This document shows positions 18,424 to 27,200 of a stretch of 45,761 nucleotides of DNA, piece by piece (position 1 is the stretch's first letter; every line of letters begins with the position of its first letter). Source of the stretch: Candidatus Omnitrophota bacterium (GTDB lineage: Bacteria > Hinthialibacterota > Hinthialibacteria > Hinthialibacterales > Hinthialibacteraceae); contig JBFMBP010000154.1 of assembly GCA_040755155.1 (NCBI GenBank), forward strand, positions 1-45,761, given 5' to 3'. The notes below the pieces were generated by a model, which worked only from the letters and a program-made list of their open reading frames with translations, made no database searches and was not told the origin of the DNA. The position numbers and the translations under genes were made by a program.

Positions 18424-19881
18424 ATGATGAAAAAAAATCTATTGATGAGTATCGGAGCATTGTTGGGAATGTGGATTGCGGCCGTAACTTCAAGCTGGCC
18501 GATCGAGGTCTCAAAAGAATACGCCGGCTCTGAAAAATGTTCCGTTTGTCATTTTAAAATCTACGATAAATGGAAAACAACCCTTCATTCGGGAATATAC
18601 TTGCCACCGGTTCCCGAAAATGTTATTTCGAATTTCAGCGGGGATGTCACTCTGTCCGATTCGGGAAAGGGGATTCCTGCGACAATTTTCACTCTGGACA
18701 ACAATGGAGGCAACGGTCCTTTCACGGTTACCGTTAAGGGGCAAAAATTCACTGTCGATCGCGTCCACGGAGGGAAGCCCATAGCTGAGAATGAAGATCC
18801 AAATTCACCCAATACGCCAGGAAAAGCGAAATATATTGGAAAACAACGTTATCAAACGAAAATCGGCAATAATTATGTGATTCTACCATTGCAATGGAAT
18901 CCAATTCCCGACCTGGATGGCAAAAGCAGCGGATGGGTATCCTACAATCTTCAAGATTGGGTAGACCAACAGGGTAATGTCAAACCGAAACCCGAGACGA
19001 AGTCCGAAGAACAAAACTGCGCAGGCTGTCATCAAACCGGCGTATCGGTAGTTTTTAACGATAGCGCGAAGCTTTTCGAAATGGCGGCTAGCGAAGAAAA
19101 TATCGCTTGTGAAGCTTGTCATGGACCTGGAGCGGATCATGCGGCGACCGCCGATAAAATGAAAATCGTCAATCCCAATGCTCTTATCGCATGGCAACAG
19201 AAAACGGATGTTTGCGGTCAATGCCATAGCCGGATCAAGAGTAAAGAAATCATAGGCGGTATGACGCTTTCCTACGCTTATGCCAATGGCCGCGGCTTCA
19301 TACCTGGTGATCTTTTAGAGGATTTCGCCAACGATGCGGGGGGATATTGGAACGGCGGGCTTTCCAAACAACATCATCAGCAACATCAAGACTATGTTGG
19401 CCATGGCGAATATATGGGAAGCGCTCATGCGCGAGCAGGTATGACCTGCTGGTCTTGTCATAATCCGCATGGTTCCGATTTCGAACATGATTTAGTTAAG
19501 TCCGCTAGAGATAATGGCTTATGTTTGCAATGCCATGCGGGAAAGTTTCCCGATAACGCCGCCATTGAAAACCATTCGAAACATGCCGTTTCCAATACGG
19601 CCTCGCCGAAATGTATAGATTGCCATATGTCGGCTGCTCAAAAATCAGCGGTGGATTACGATATCCATCAGCATTCGTTCCGAGTTCTCACTCCAGCGCA
19701 AACTCTCGCTTTTGTCCAACCCAATGCTTGCGCCCTCTGTCATCGAAGTTATCAAGGCGTAACGGATACGAATATTGCGAAGTGGGATGAAGAGAGCGAC
19801 AAGGTAATCAATACATGGCTAAGCGAACAATTCCTAACCATGTTCGGTTATACCAATATCAATGGATGGGAACTTTACTAA
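18424..19881 (+). CDS. Secreted octahaem c-type cytochrome
   Basis: A 485-residue protein with an N-terminal signal segment (residues 3-25). Eight CXXCH motifs start at C39, C199, C229, C264, C342, C367, C397 and C436, enough for eight c haems. The ~155-residue gap between haems 1 and 2 carries a non-haem insertion; haems 2-8 are packed as in cytochrome c554/multihaem nitrite-reductase-like electron carriers. All motifs are regular CXXCH, with no lysine-ligand variant, so the catalytic haem of NrfA type is not indicated. AGGAGG lies 7 bases upstream of the ATG. It is monocistronic and closed by a strong terminator. No redox partner or quinol oxidase is adjacent. Confidence 0.92.
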   Translation: MMKKNLLMSIGALLGMWIAAVTSSWPIEVSKEYAGSEKCSVCHFKIYDKWKTTLHSGIYLPPVPENVISNFSGDVTLSDSGKGIPATIFTLDNNGGNGPFTVTVKGQKFTVDRVHGGKPIAENEDPNSPNTPGKAKYIGKQRYQTKIGNNYVILPLQWNPIPDLDGKSSGWVSYNLQDWVDQQGNVKPKPETKSEEQNCAGCHQTGVSVVFNDSAKLFEMAASEENIACEACHGPGADHAATADKMKIVNPNALIAWQQKTDVCGQCHSRIKSKEIIGGMTLSYAYANGRGFIPGDLLEDFANDAGGYWNGGLSKQHHQQHQDYVGHGEYMGSAHARAGMTCWSCHNPHGSDFEHDLVKSARDNGLCLQCHAGKFPDNAAIENHSKHAVSNTASPKCIDCHMSAAQKSAVDYDIHQHSFRVLTPAQTLAFVQPNACALCHRSYQGVTDTNIAKWDEESDKVINTWLSEQFLTMFGYTNINGWELY

Positions 19882-19904
19882 GCGTCTTGTTTGTCAATCC
19901 GATA

Positions 19905-19935
19905 AAGAGGAGATCGCGCGATCTCCTCTTTTTTT
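19905..19935 (+). terminator. Strong Rho-independent terminator
   Basis: A perfect stem AAGAGGAGATC / GATCTCCTCTT with a GCGC loop is followed by more T residues through 19935. It starts 24 bases after the cytochrome stop and points away from it. It also lies between the convergent cytochrome and rnd genes. Confidence 0.92.
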
Positions 19936-19984
19936 ATATTTTCAAAAATATCTTGGATAATTCATGAGGACGAATCAATGCCAT

Positions 19985-21190
19985 TTAGGGCAATTTAATG
20001 ACTTGCAAAGCGGAATTTTGAACTGCAAGAGCGCGCTGGCCTTGAAGAAAGGCGATGATCTCATCGCCGATCAGTTTCGCTCCGTAAGGCGTAAGGAAAC
20101 GATTCTTGACCAAATCCTCCATCGTTTTGGGCGCTTGGCGCAGGATGTCGAGATAGAAACCAGGATCGACGAGGTGGGCGGAAGCGATTTTGTGGCTGGC
20201 AGCTAAAATTCCGACGTAACATCGCAGCAATTCCACAGCTCGAGATTCGGAGAGGGAAGGGGGAGTCGGATGTTGGAAATCCGGCATGACAACGCCTTGG
20301 GATTTTTCGGCGTTGTCGATGATTTTCAAGATTTCTTCCCCGCGCCGGTTGATTTCGTTTTTGCTGAGTCCCCGAAACGCCTTCAAGTGCTCTAAATCCT
20401 TGGGGCGCACTTCCGCCAGGTTGATCAGAATCTCGTCGGCGGCGAGCCATCGCCGGGGGAGGTTCAACTGCCGGACGCGCTCCTCGCGCCAGCGCACGAG
20501 TTCCAGCAGGATGGGATAATTCTTGGGATTGATGCGCCCGTTTTTGGCCAATCGGCGGACAAGGGCTTCGGGATTCGGTTCGAATTGCGCTTCGTCCCAT
20601 TGGTTCGACAAATCCACGGCCCATTCGCGCCGGTTCCGCTGGTCGAGTTCTTCCAATAGCGCCGAACCGAGTTCTACAAGATGGATGACGTCTTCATGGG
20701 CGTAATGAATCAACTGGCGGGGCAAAGGACGGGCGGACCAGTCGGTGCGGGCGTGCCCTTTTTTGATAGCGACGTTCAGGACAGCTTTCAGAAGATTGCC
20801 CAGGCCGATGCTTTCGCCATATCCGCACAACGCCGCAGCGATGGAGGTATCGAGAATCGGCGCAGCGACGACGCCGAAACTCGCGTAAAGGCATTCCTGA
20901 TCCCCTTGGGCCGCATGGACGATTTTCAAAATATCCGGATCGGCCAAAACGGCGAGAATGGGTTGCAGAGGCGAATCGTCAATGCTCTTATCCATGAGAC
21001 GGCGATAGGGTTGAGCATCGATCAGCCATGAGTCTTCCTCCGTGGCGATTTGGATGATCTCCAGCATGGGGAAGAAAGTTTTTTCCCGGATGAATTCCGT
21101 ATCGAAAGCGATCGTTTTACGAGTATTTAGATGATTCGCCAGCCGCGCCAAATCCTCGCGGCTCGAAATCGGTTCTGTATGGCATTCCAT
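19985..21190 (-). CDS. rnd: Ribonuclease D
   Basis: A 401-residue 3'-5' exoribonuclease of the DEDDy class, involved in tRNA 3' maturation. Exo I is AFDTEF (D30, E32), Exo II holds D97 in HAAQGDQE, and Exo III has Y163 and D167 in YAHEDV. An HRDC domain follows at roughly 210-290 (WREERVRQLNLPRRWLAADE), with a second HRDC-like helical region at the C-terminus. The start at 21190 is chosen because GAAGGA sits 8 bases upstream; in-frame ATGs at 21199 and 21223 are alternatives. One copy of a 48-bp repeat lies just upstream. Confidence 0.93.
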   Translation of the reverse strand: MECHTEPISSREDLARLANHLNTRKTIAFDTEFIREKTFFPMLEIIQIATEEDSWLIDAQPYRRLMDKSIDDSPLQPILAVLADPDILKIVHAAQGDQECLYASFGVVAAPILDTSIAAALCGYGESIGLGNLLKAVLNVAIKKGHARTDWSARPLPRQLIHYAHEDVIHLVELGSALLEELDQRNRREWAVDLSNQWDEAQFEPNPEALVRRLAKNGRINPKNYPILLELVRWREERVRQLNLPRRWLAADEILINLAEVRPKDLEHLKAFRGLSKNEINRRGEEILKIIDNAEKSQGVVMPDFQHPTPPSLSESRAVELLRCYVGILAASHKIASAHLVDPGFYLDILRQAPKTMEDLVKNRFLTPYGAKLIGDEIIAFLQGQRALAVQNSALQVIKLP

Positions 21191-21297
21191 TTTGCGCATC
21201 CTTCGGCGTTGGTGGCGATGCAATCGCTACTCTATAATGTAGGCGGGAAGCGGCGTTTTGTCTTCCGCCCCATAGCGTTTTCAAGAAAAAAAGCGGG

Positions 21298-21345
21298 CGG
21301 CGGTTTGAAATTATCGTCTCTGGCGAGATAATAAAAGGATGGTGG
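21298..21345 (+). repeat. 48-bp direct repeat, copy 1
   Basis: Counted by eye, 40 of 48 bases match 22358-22405 in the same orientation. Shared blocks are CGGCGGTTTGAAA and GGATAAT-like to AAAGGATGG. The two copies bracket the MNT / HepT-like / zinc-ribbon genes. Confidence 0.7.
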
Positions 21346-21481
21346 TTTGGGGGCGGTTTTCTCTATCCTGGAAGAAGTGTAGAGAGCATCAGAATAAATT
21401 ATGATCTATGGGAAAATTGGAATAGAATGGGGTAAAGCGTCGTTTTTTTCGTATTAGTGTTCAATTTGCGAATAGAGGGCA

Positions 21482-21727
21482 TTAGCGTCTCACGCCTCGT
21501 ATGTACAGCCAGCCGTATCCGTTGCATTGTGAACATATAGTTTCGCCCTCCAATCCATTTGCCTGACATGATGGACATTCTACCCAATCATTTGGCGCCA
21601 CTGCGCTCCCGTAAACTCCGCGACATCTCTTACCATTAATTTTAAGTCCACAAGGTCCGTTTATCGCATTGACGTTTCGACTGGGTGCGCCGCATACTGT
21701 ACAAACCGCGATCGGTTTTTCTTTCAT
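21482..21727 (-). CDS. Small protein with two four-cysteine zinc sites
   Basis: An 81-residue protein. C9/C12 with C26/C35 and C51/C54 with C65/C68 form two clear four-cysteine sets. The second (CPSCQANGLEGETICSQCNGYG) resembles the DnaJ-type CxxCxGxG zinc hairpin, and both suggest zinc ribbons. Small proteins like this bind nucleic acid or act as chaperone-like adaptors, but I recognise no named family. Its ATG overlaps the stop of the short HepT-like frame in an ATGA arrangement, which suggests translational coupling, and no separate ribosome-binding site is evident. It is the last gene of a three-gene minus-strand set. Confidence 0.7.
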   Translation of the reverse strand: MKEKPIAVCTVCGAPSRNVNAINGPCGLKINGKRCRGVYGSAVAPNDWVECPSCQANGLEGETICSQCNGYGWLYIRGVRR

Positions 21728-21843
21728 AATAATCTAATCTCGAACTTGTCTTTGAACTCTTCTTTTGTTATGCCCTCTATGAATACCCGAATCAGGCTGG
21801 CTGCATTAGCTATATCCAACAAAGTTGTCTCATCTCTCCGCAT
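21724..21843 (-). pseudogene. Short HepT-like (DUF86) protein, probably truncated toxin
   Basis: A 39-residue frame starting MRRDETTLLDIANAAS and continuing to GITKEEFKDKF, then stopping. This matches the first ~35 residues of HepT/DUF86 proteins, whose usual form is MxRD..LLDI..AA..I..F..G..KE.F. Full-length HepT is about 110 residues and carries its RX4-6H catalytic motif near the C-terminus, which is absent here. Its start overlaps the end of the MNT gene by 14 bases, as in real MNT-HepT pairs, and its stop overlaps the next start by 4. It is either a decayed toxin or a shortened peptide kept by coupling. Confidence 0.65.
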
Positions 21844-22171
21844 GTTCGGCCTCATACTCGGAGAAAAGGATTTGAGCGGAATCTAATATCGCTTGGCGGC
21901 GGAGCCAATTTTTACTGCGTTCGATTGCCCGTTTGCCGATAAAGTCTACTTTTCGGTGAAACATTGCTTGCAGTTCGTTTTGCATCTGAACATGGTCGAG
22001 CAATCCCCATTCCGCCTTTTCACCAAAATCGGCCATGATATCCACATCGCTGTCAGTATCGAAATCGTCGCGTAAAACCGAACCAAACAAAGCCAATTCT
22101 TTTATTTTCCACCGTTGGCAGAATTTGGCTATTTCCTCTTTTGAAATTGCGTCAACAAAATTATTCGCCAT
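21830..22171 (-). CDS. MNT-type nucleotidyltransferase (MntA-like antitoxin)
   Basis: A 113-residue minimal nucleotidyltransferase. The core motif GS-x10-DxD is intact (G30, S31, D42, D44 in LFGSVLRDDFDTDSDVDIM) with a likely third acid D76 (KVDFIG). The start at 22171 follows GGAAGGATCG; the frame extends to 22246 but that ATG has no site. In MntA-HepT systems this protein AMPylates and neutralises the HepT RNase. Here the partner is only 39 residues long, so the antitoxin may be an orphan or have another target. It heads a three-gene overlapping set. Confidence 0.88.
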   Translation of the reverse strand: MANNFVDAISKEEIAKFCQRWKIKELALFGSVLRDDFDTDSDVDIMADFGEKAEWGLLDHVQMQNELQAMFHRKVDFIGKRAIERSKNWLRRQAILDSAQILFSEYEAEHAER

Positions 22172-22357
22172 GATCGATCCTTCCAAGGGAAAACGGTCCG
22201 ATGCGAATTCAACTCTTTCATATCCTATAGGTCTGATGTTAATCATACAGCGATTTTTTTCCCTATGTCAATATAAAAATCATGCCATCCTCTCTACCCT
22301 TGCCGCCGATCGCCGTTTTGCGTAGAACGAGGAGATGAGGTTTGGGAAAATAATGGA

Positions 22358-22405
22358 CGGCGGTTTGAAAATTCCGCCTCCGGCGGGATAATGAAAGGAT
22401 GGCGG
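22358..22405 (+). repeat. 48-bp direct repeat, copy 2
   Basis: The partner of 21298-21345, in the same orientation, with 40 of 48 bases identical by eye. In this copy the centre forms a CCGCC-TCC-GGCGG hairpin, which the other copy has lost. It lies about 80 bases upstream of the gene at 22488. Confidence 0.7.
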
Positions 22406-22487
22406 GATCGTGGGGAAGGGTTTAGGGCTTAGAACGCAATCGATAAATAGGTTGAATCGCCGTTTCATGGCGGCGGCAGGTTGAATA

Positions 22488-23666
22488 ATGAATGCAGATT
22501 GGGAAAAAATCATCGAACGCCTGCCCGGCGTCTTACTTCGTGACCAGCATCCCGAAGGTTCGGGAATCGCCGTCAGCGTGGAAAAAACGGAGGGCCAATG
22601 GCGCGTCCATTACGCCAAAGAGGCGGAGGGGGGATTCAAGATTCGTCATGGGGCGCCGGTTACCGCCCAAGGCGTCTATGAAAAATTGAGAAAGTTATTC
22701 CAAGACGCCGGATTCGTACCGGTATTGAACGAGAGCGAATTGGCTATTCTTGGTTTGCCTCATCTTGAAGAAGTTCAATCCAGCCGTCTTATCCAAAAAA
22801 TGCCGGGGTATTATCTCGGCTCTCAGGATGGGATGGAAAGCGGCATGGCGTGGGGCGTCCATTATTCCGTCCGGAAGAATGAAGGGGGCGATTATACGCT
22901 TTATTCTTGCATCGAATGCGAAGAGGAAAATGCGCTCCCGGAACCGGAGATCGAGGCGTTGGGCGCCTATTCGCTGGCCGTACTATGGGAAGAAACGCAT
23001 AGTTTGGGCTTGCGTCTGGAGCATTATCCTTTTTTCGCGGAAATCACTGTAAATTCTTGGAAGGAAGCGGCGAAAGCGATGCCAGGACGGCTCTTGCAAA
23101 GCGATCGATGTTCCGAGAGTGACAACCTGGTTTCCGCCGCCGAAAGCCGGGATGGGAAATGGAACTTGTTTTACGCCGTCCCGGAGTCGCAGGGCGTCTA
23201 TTCTTTAAAAGCGATCTTGGGATTGGAAGCGAAAGAGTTCTATAAAAAATCCTTCGAATGGTTGAAAACCGTCTTGAAGAAATCCGACGCGGAGGCGCTG
23301 CGTCTTCCTCCTTTGACGGAGCTATTCGGCGAGGCGCTGGAAAAAAAAATGAAGGGGCGGTTTCTCGGCGGCATCTCGGGCATAGACGAATCCGGCCGTC
23401 CCTGCGAGATATTCGTCTCCGTGAAAAAGGAAAAAGACGAAACCTGGATTTTCCAAATCGCCGATGCCCGCGATCTGCTCGATGGATCGCGTAAAATCCT
23501 CGTCCGTAAAATCGGCTCTTTTCATGCTGTGGAAAGAAACAAGATGATAGAGGCGTTGTTGGAGCGAGGCGTCGATCTCCTGGAACTGTTATTCCTATTG
23601 CAGGAAGCCACTTTCCCGGAAGCGCTTGAATTGGCGGCGTTGCTAAAAGAGTATCTGGAAAAGTAA
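22488..23666 (+). CDS. Unrecognised protein of four ~95-residue repeats
   Basis: A 392-residue soluble acidic protein without signal peptide or membrane segment. Four copies of one unit can be aligned, beginning near residues 11, 105, 198 and 290. Each has a Pro-Gly or Lys-Gly turn and a Leu (RLPGVLL, KMPGYYL, AMPGRLL, KMKGRFL), a strand with V-S and a run of charged residues (AVSVEKTEG, HYSVRKNEG, SAAESRDGK, FVSVKKEKD), then an aromatic strand (WRVHYA, YTLYSC, WNLFYA, WIFQIA), and finally a helix. The pattern suggests tandem alpha/beta domains, perhaps of a binding fold. I recognise no family. A weak CAGG site precedes the ATG. It is a single-gene unit. Confidence 0.75.
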   Translation: MNADWEKIIERLPGVLLRDQHPEGSGIAVSVEKTEGQWRVHYAKEAEGGFKIRHGAPVTAQGVYEKLRKLFQDAGFVPVLNESELAILGLPHLEEVQSSRLIQKMPGYYLGSQDGMESGMAWGVHYSVRKNEGGDYTLYSCIECEEENALPEPEIEALGAYSLAVLWEETHSLGLRLEHYPFFAEITVNSWKEAAKAMPGRLLQSDRCSESDNLVSAAESRDGKWNLFYAVPESQGVYSLKAILGLEAKEFYKKSFEWLKTVLKKSDAEALRLPPLTELFGEALEKKMKGRFLGGISGIDESGRPCEIFVSVKKEKDETWIFQIADARDLLDGSRKILVRKIGSFHAVERNKMIEALLERGVDLLELLFLLQEATFPEALELAALLKEYLEK

Positions 23667-24262
23667 TATTCCCCTTCAAAAATCCTCGCAACGGAAATGC
23701 ACTTCCATCCGATTCGATGGCAAGCGATCGAAACGGCTCGCTTAACAATAATAATAGAAGAATCGGCTCCCTGCTGAAGAAAAGACAGTTTTTTTATTGG
23801 ATTGACGCCCATCATAACTAGCTTTTTTCCCTCTCTCCTATTTTTTCCAGAAAAATAATTATAAAAAATATCGCATTCGTAACTTCAATGTATAGAAAGA
23901 GTTACAAAGCGGAAACTGAGAGGCGGGATTTTATCAAGAAAAAAATAATTAAAGTTTTTATGTCAGAGGCCGATAAATCCGATTAAACCATATTATGTGC
24001 AGGGTTCAGGTCATTCGAATGTTACCGCTTTACCAATGTGCAGTTCGTCTATTTGTTGGGAATCTTCAAAAAGACGCTTGATTATGTTATGCGCTTTGTT
24101 GGAATGCTGTTCTCCTTTTGATCTCTTGTAATGGTAATGAATGCGCCATTTGTTCTAGCCAAATAAATAAGCCATTCATTAACTGTGTTCCCAGTGGTTG
24201 AAAGTAAAATTAAGCCGCTGCGTTGTAGTGGCCAACTTTTGAGGCGATGTAGGAGGCGTATA
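23667..24262. other. Non-coding region upstream of the large surface-protein locus
   Basis: About 600 AT-rich bases between the repeat protein and the LRR protein. No gene, tRNA or clear terminator was recognised. An AGGAGG site at 24251-24256 belongs to the next gene. Short runs of T and A at 23780-23950 leave room for a promoter, but I cannot pick one. Confidence 0.4.
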
Positions 24263-27200
24263 ATGTATACGAATATCCAAGGCTATTTTAGCAAAAAAAC
24301 CGTTGCTGTATTCTTCACTCTCTTTTTAATGCTAGCGCTCGGGGCGGGACAAGCGTCCGCCCAAAACATCAACAATTCCACCGAATTTCCCGATGCGCAA
24401 TTTCGCGCCGCGGCCGAACAGTTCCTCGGCGTATTGCCGGGCGCGTCCTTCACGGCGGCGGATTGCGCGGCAAAGACCAGCCTGTTCGATTTTTCCGATT
24501 TGGGCATCTCAGAGGTAAAGGGTTTGCAATACTTTACGAACATTACCCAACTCGATGCGTCGGACAACAGCATCACGGAATTCAAGACGACGACGGGTAC
24601 GGATTACCTTGGACCACTAACCAAATTGTGGTCTATTGACGTTTCCGGAAACCTGTTGACGGCGTTGGAGCTTTCCGCCAGTCAAAACGTTATCAAGGAT
24701 TTGAAGTTAGCCAATAACTCCTTGACGGCGATAACTTTCGTGGCGGCGCACGCGACGATCGAATATCTCGACATTACCGGCAATAATTTCAATTCGGTCG
24801 ATCTCTCCTTGCTTACGAATTTGCACGATTTTCTCGCGGCGGATAATAACCTTACTACCATCTCCTTGACGAACAACACGGCGTTGAGGACGTTGGATAT
24901 TGCGGGCAATCAGATTTCGGCATTAGATCTTAAGACGAATTGGCCGCAGTTGTGGGAAGTGAAAGCGGGCCGCAATCTTTTCGTGCAGATCGGCACGGAT
25001 ATAGGCGGCGAGACGGATTGCTTACAATTAGATAACACGGTCATCCATTTGTATTGCGACGGCGACTCGGCTTCCACACCCAAAAAGAACGATCTATCGA
25101 CGGGAGGCGGCAACCGTTTGTATCTCGATCACATGACCGAACTGAAACTGCTGGACGCATCGGATTGCGGATTGACGGATTTGTATACGGCGAGAGACGT
25201 GTTAGTCAATAATACAAAGTTAGTTACGTTGATTCTGCAAGACAACGCCATTCACAGCACATCGGGAACATACGCCTTGAGTTATGCGAACAAGGCGGAT
25301 TTGGCGGTTCTCGACGTTTCCGGCAATACGACGTTCAACGCCACGGATGTTTCCATCAGCAGCACTAACAATCCCGATATGCGCGAACTGGATATCTCGA
25401 GAATCAATATTACGACCGACGAATTGTCAGCCTGCCAAGGCAGCGTCCGCGCGATATTGAGCACAACCGATTCGACGATGTTGAATAACCTGGAATCGTT
25501 GAAAGTCAATGATACGATCGGTCCGATCACTATCCTGGGCTGCACATTCTTTACCAGTCTAACTTACCTCGACTGCTCGGAAAACAACATCGCGGCGGAA
25601 ACCGTCTACGGCGCTTCTTACATGACGGCGTTGACCTATTGGGATATGTCGAAAAACCGTAATTTGACGGATAAGACAACGTTCCATCTTACTACATTGG
25701 ATAATGCTTCCACGGGAGTGTTGGAAACCGTGAATGTTTCCGAATGCGGCATCAAATATCCAAACTTCAATGGAACGAACCGGACGACGCTGCAGCCGAA
25801 CTCTTTCGCCTTCAGCGATCCGACTTCGCTAACATCGCTCATCATAAAGAATAATCCCATTACTTTGCTGGATAACGTTACGGATAACGACTGGTTCCTG
25901 CATACGAGCATTAACATTCCCGATCCTACGCTATTGGTCGTCGATATGCGCGGAAGCGCGCTGCCGATTACGGCGACGGATACCACCCGGCTCTACGACC
26001 GCATCGGCCGCCCCATATACGACAGCTTTGGCCAAGTATCATCGGGCTACGCGGTTATTCCGGCGACGAATCAGAATATCTACGGATGGTGGGGCGAAGA
26101 CCTCAGCAATTGGCCGCCCGCCGAAGGCGTCAAGTTGATTTATCCCAACGGCGGCGAGGATTTCGAAGTGGCGAACAATACGCTGGCGGATGTTACGTTT
26201 GTTTTCGCTACGGATAAATCGGCTCTGTGCAAGTTCTACTTCAGTTCGGACGCCGGCGCCACCTATACGGAGTTGACAGCGCTCGCTACGACTCCCTTAA
26301 CATTGAACGTGCCGATCGTAACGAATGTCAACGTATCGACTGGCGGATCGACAAGCGGCCGCGCTTGGCAGAATATTCAAGATATCGATTCCAGCCAATG
26401 CTTGATTAAAATCACCCGCGCCGACGACGAAACCACTTACTTTGACGTTAGCGATTACTACTTCAAGATTGGACGCGGCGGCACGCAGTTCGTCAGCACG
26501 ACGCGCAAGTTTTCGGCGGAGACGGACGATCCATTGGGACTCTTTATGAAACCGCAGGGCGAAATGGAATTCAAGATTAAACTGAGTGATACCCAGAATG
26601 TCGAATCCTACAAAGTGCAGTTGAAATACGACAATACGAAACTGTACTATGTAAGCGGCAGCGCCACCCATGCCAACACGGCGGCGAAGAACTTCCAGGA
26701 TCCCGTCGTGAACAACAACTCATCCGCCGGATTGCTGACGATCGTCGGCGTAGGCCATACGAAGATCGCCGCCAATCAAGCCACGACCTTATTGAAAGTA
26801 AAGTTCCGCACGTTCCCGACCGTGCCGAACGGAACCAAGACGAAGATCGAATTCATCAACGTCAATACGTCTATCAACGACGGCGCGATCGATTTCTACG
26901 GCGTCCCGGCGGAAATCTACGTCGGCCAGCGGTTCATGTGGGGCGATTTGAACAACGATAATATCCCCGGAACCTTGGATGCGGCGGAATTGATGCAGTT
27001 CAACGCTCTCCTCATCGATCACTTCACGGGATATCCGGATACGCTTTCTCCCTCCTTCCCGGAAGCGGCCGATCTGAACGGCGACGGCAAGGCGGGTACT
27101 TTGGATGCGACGCTGTTGCTGCAATATGCGGCGGGCATTATCAACAAGTTCGAAGACGTGGATGACGACGAAGACGGCTATGGTCCCGATCCGTTGATTC

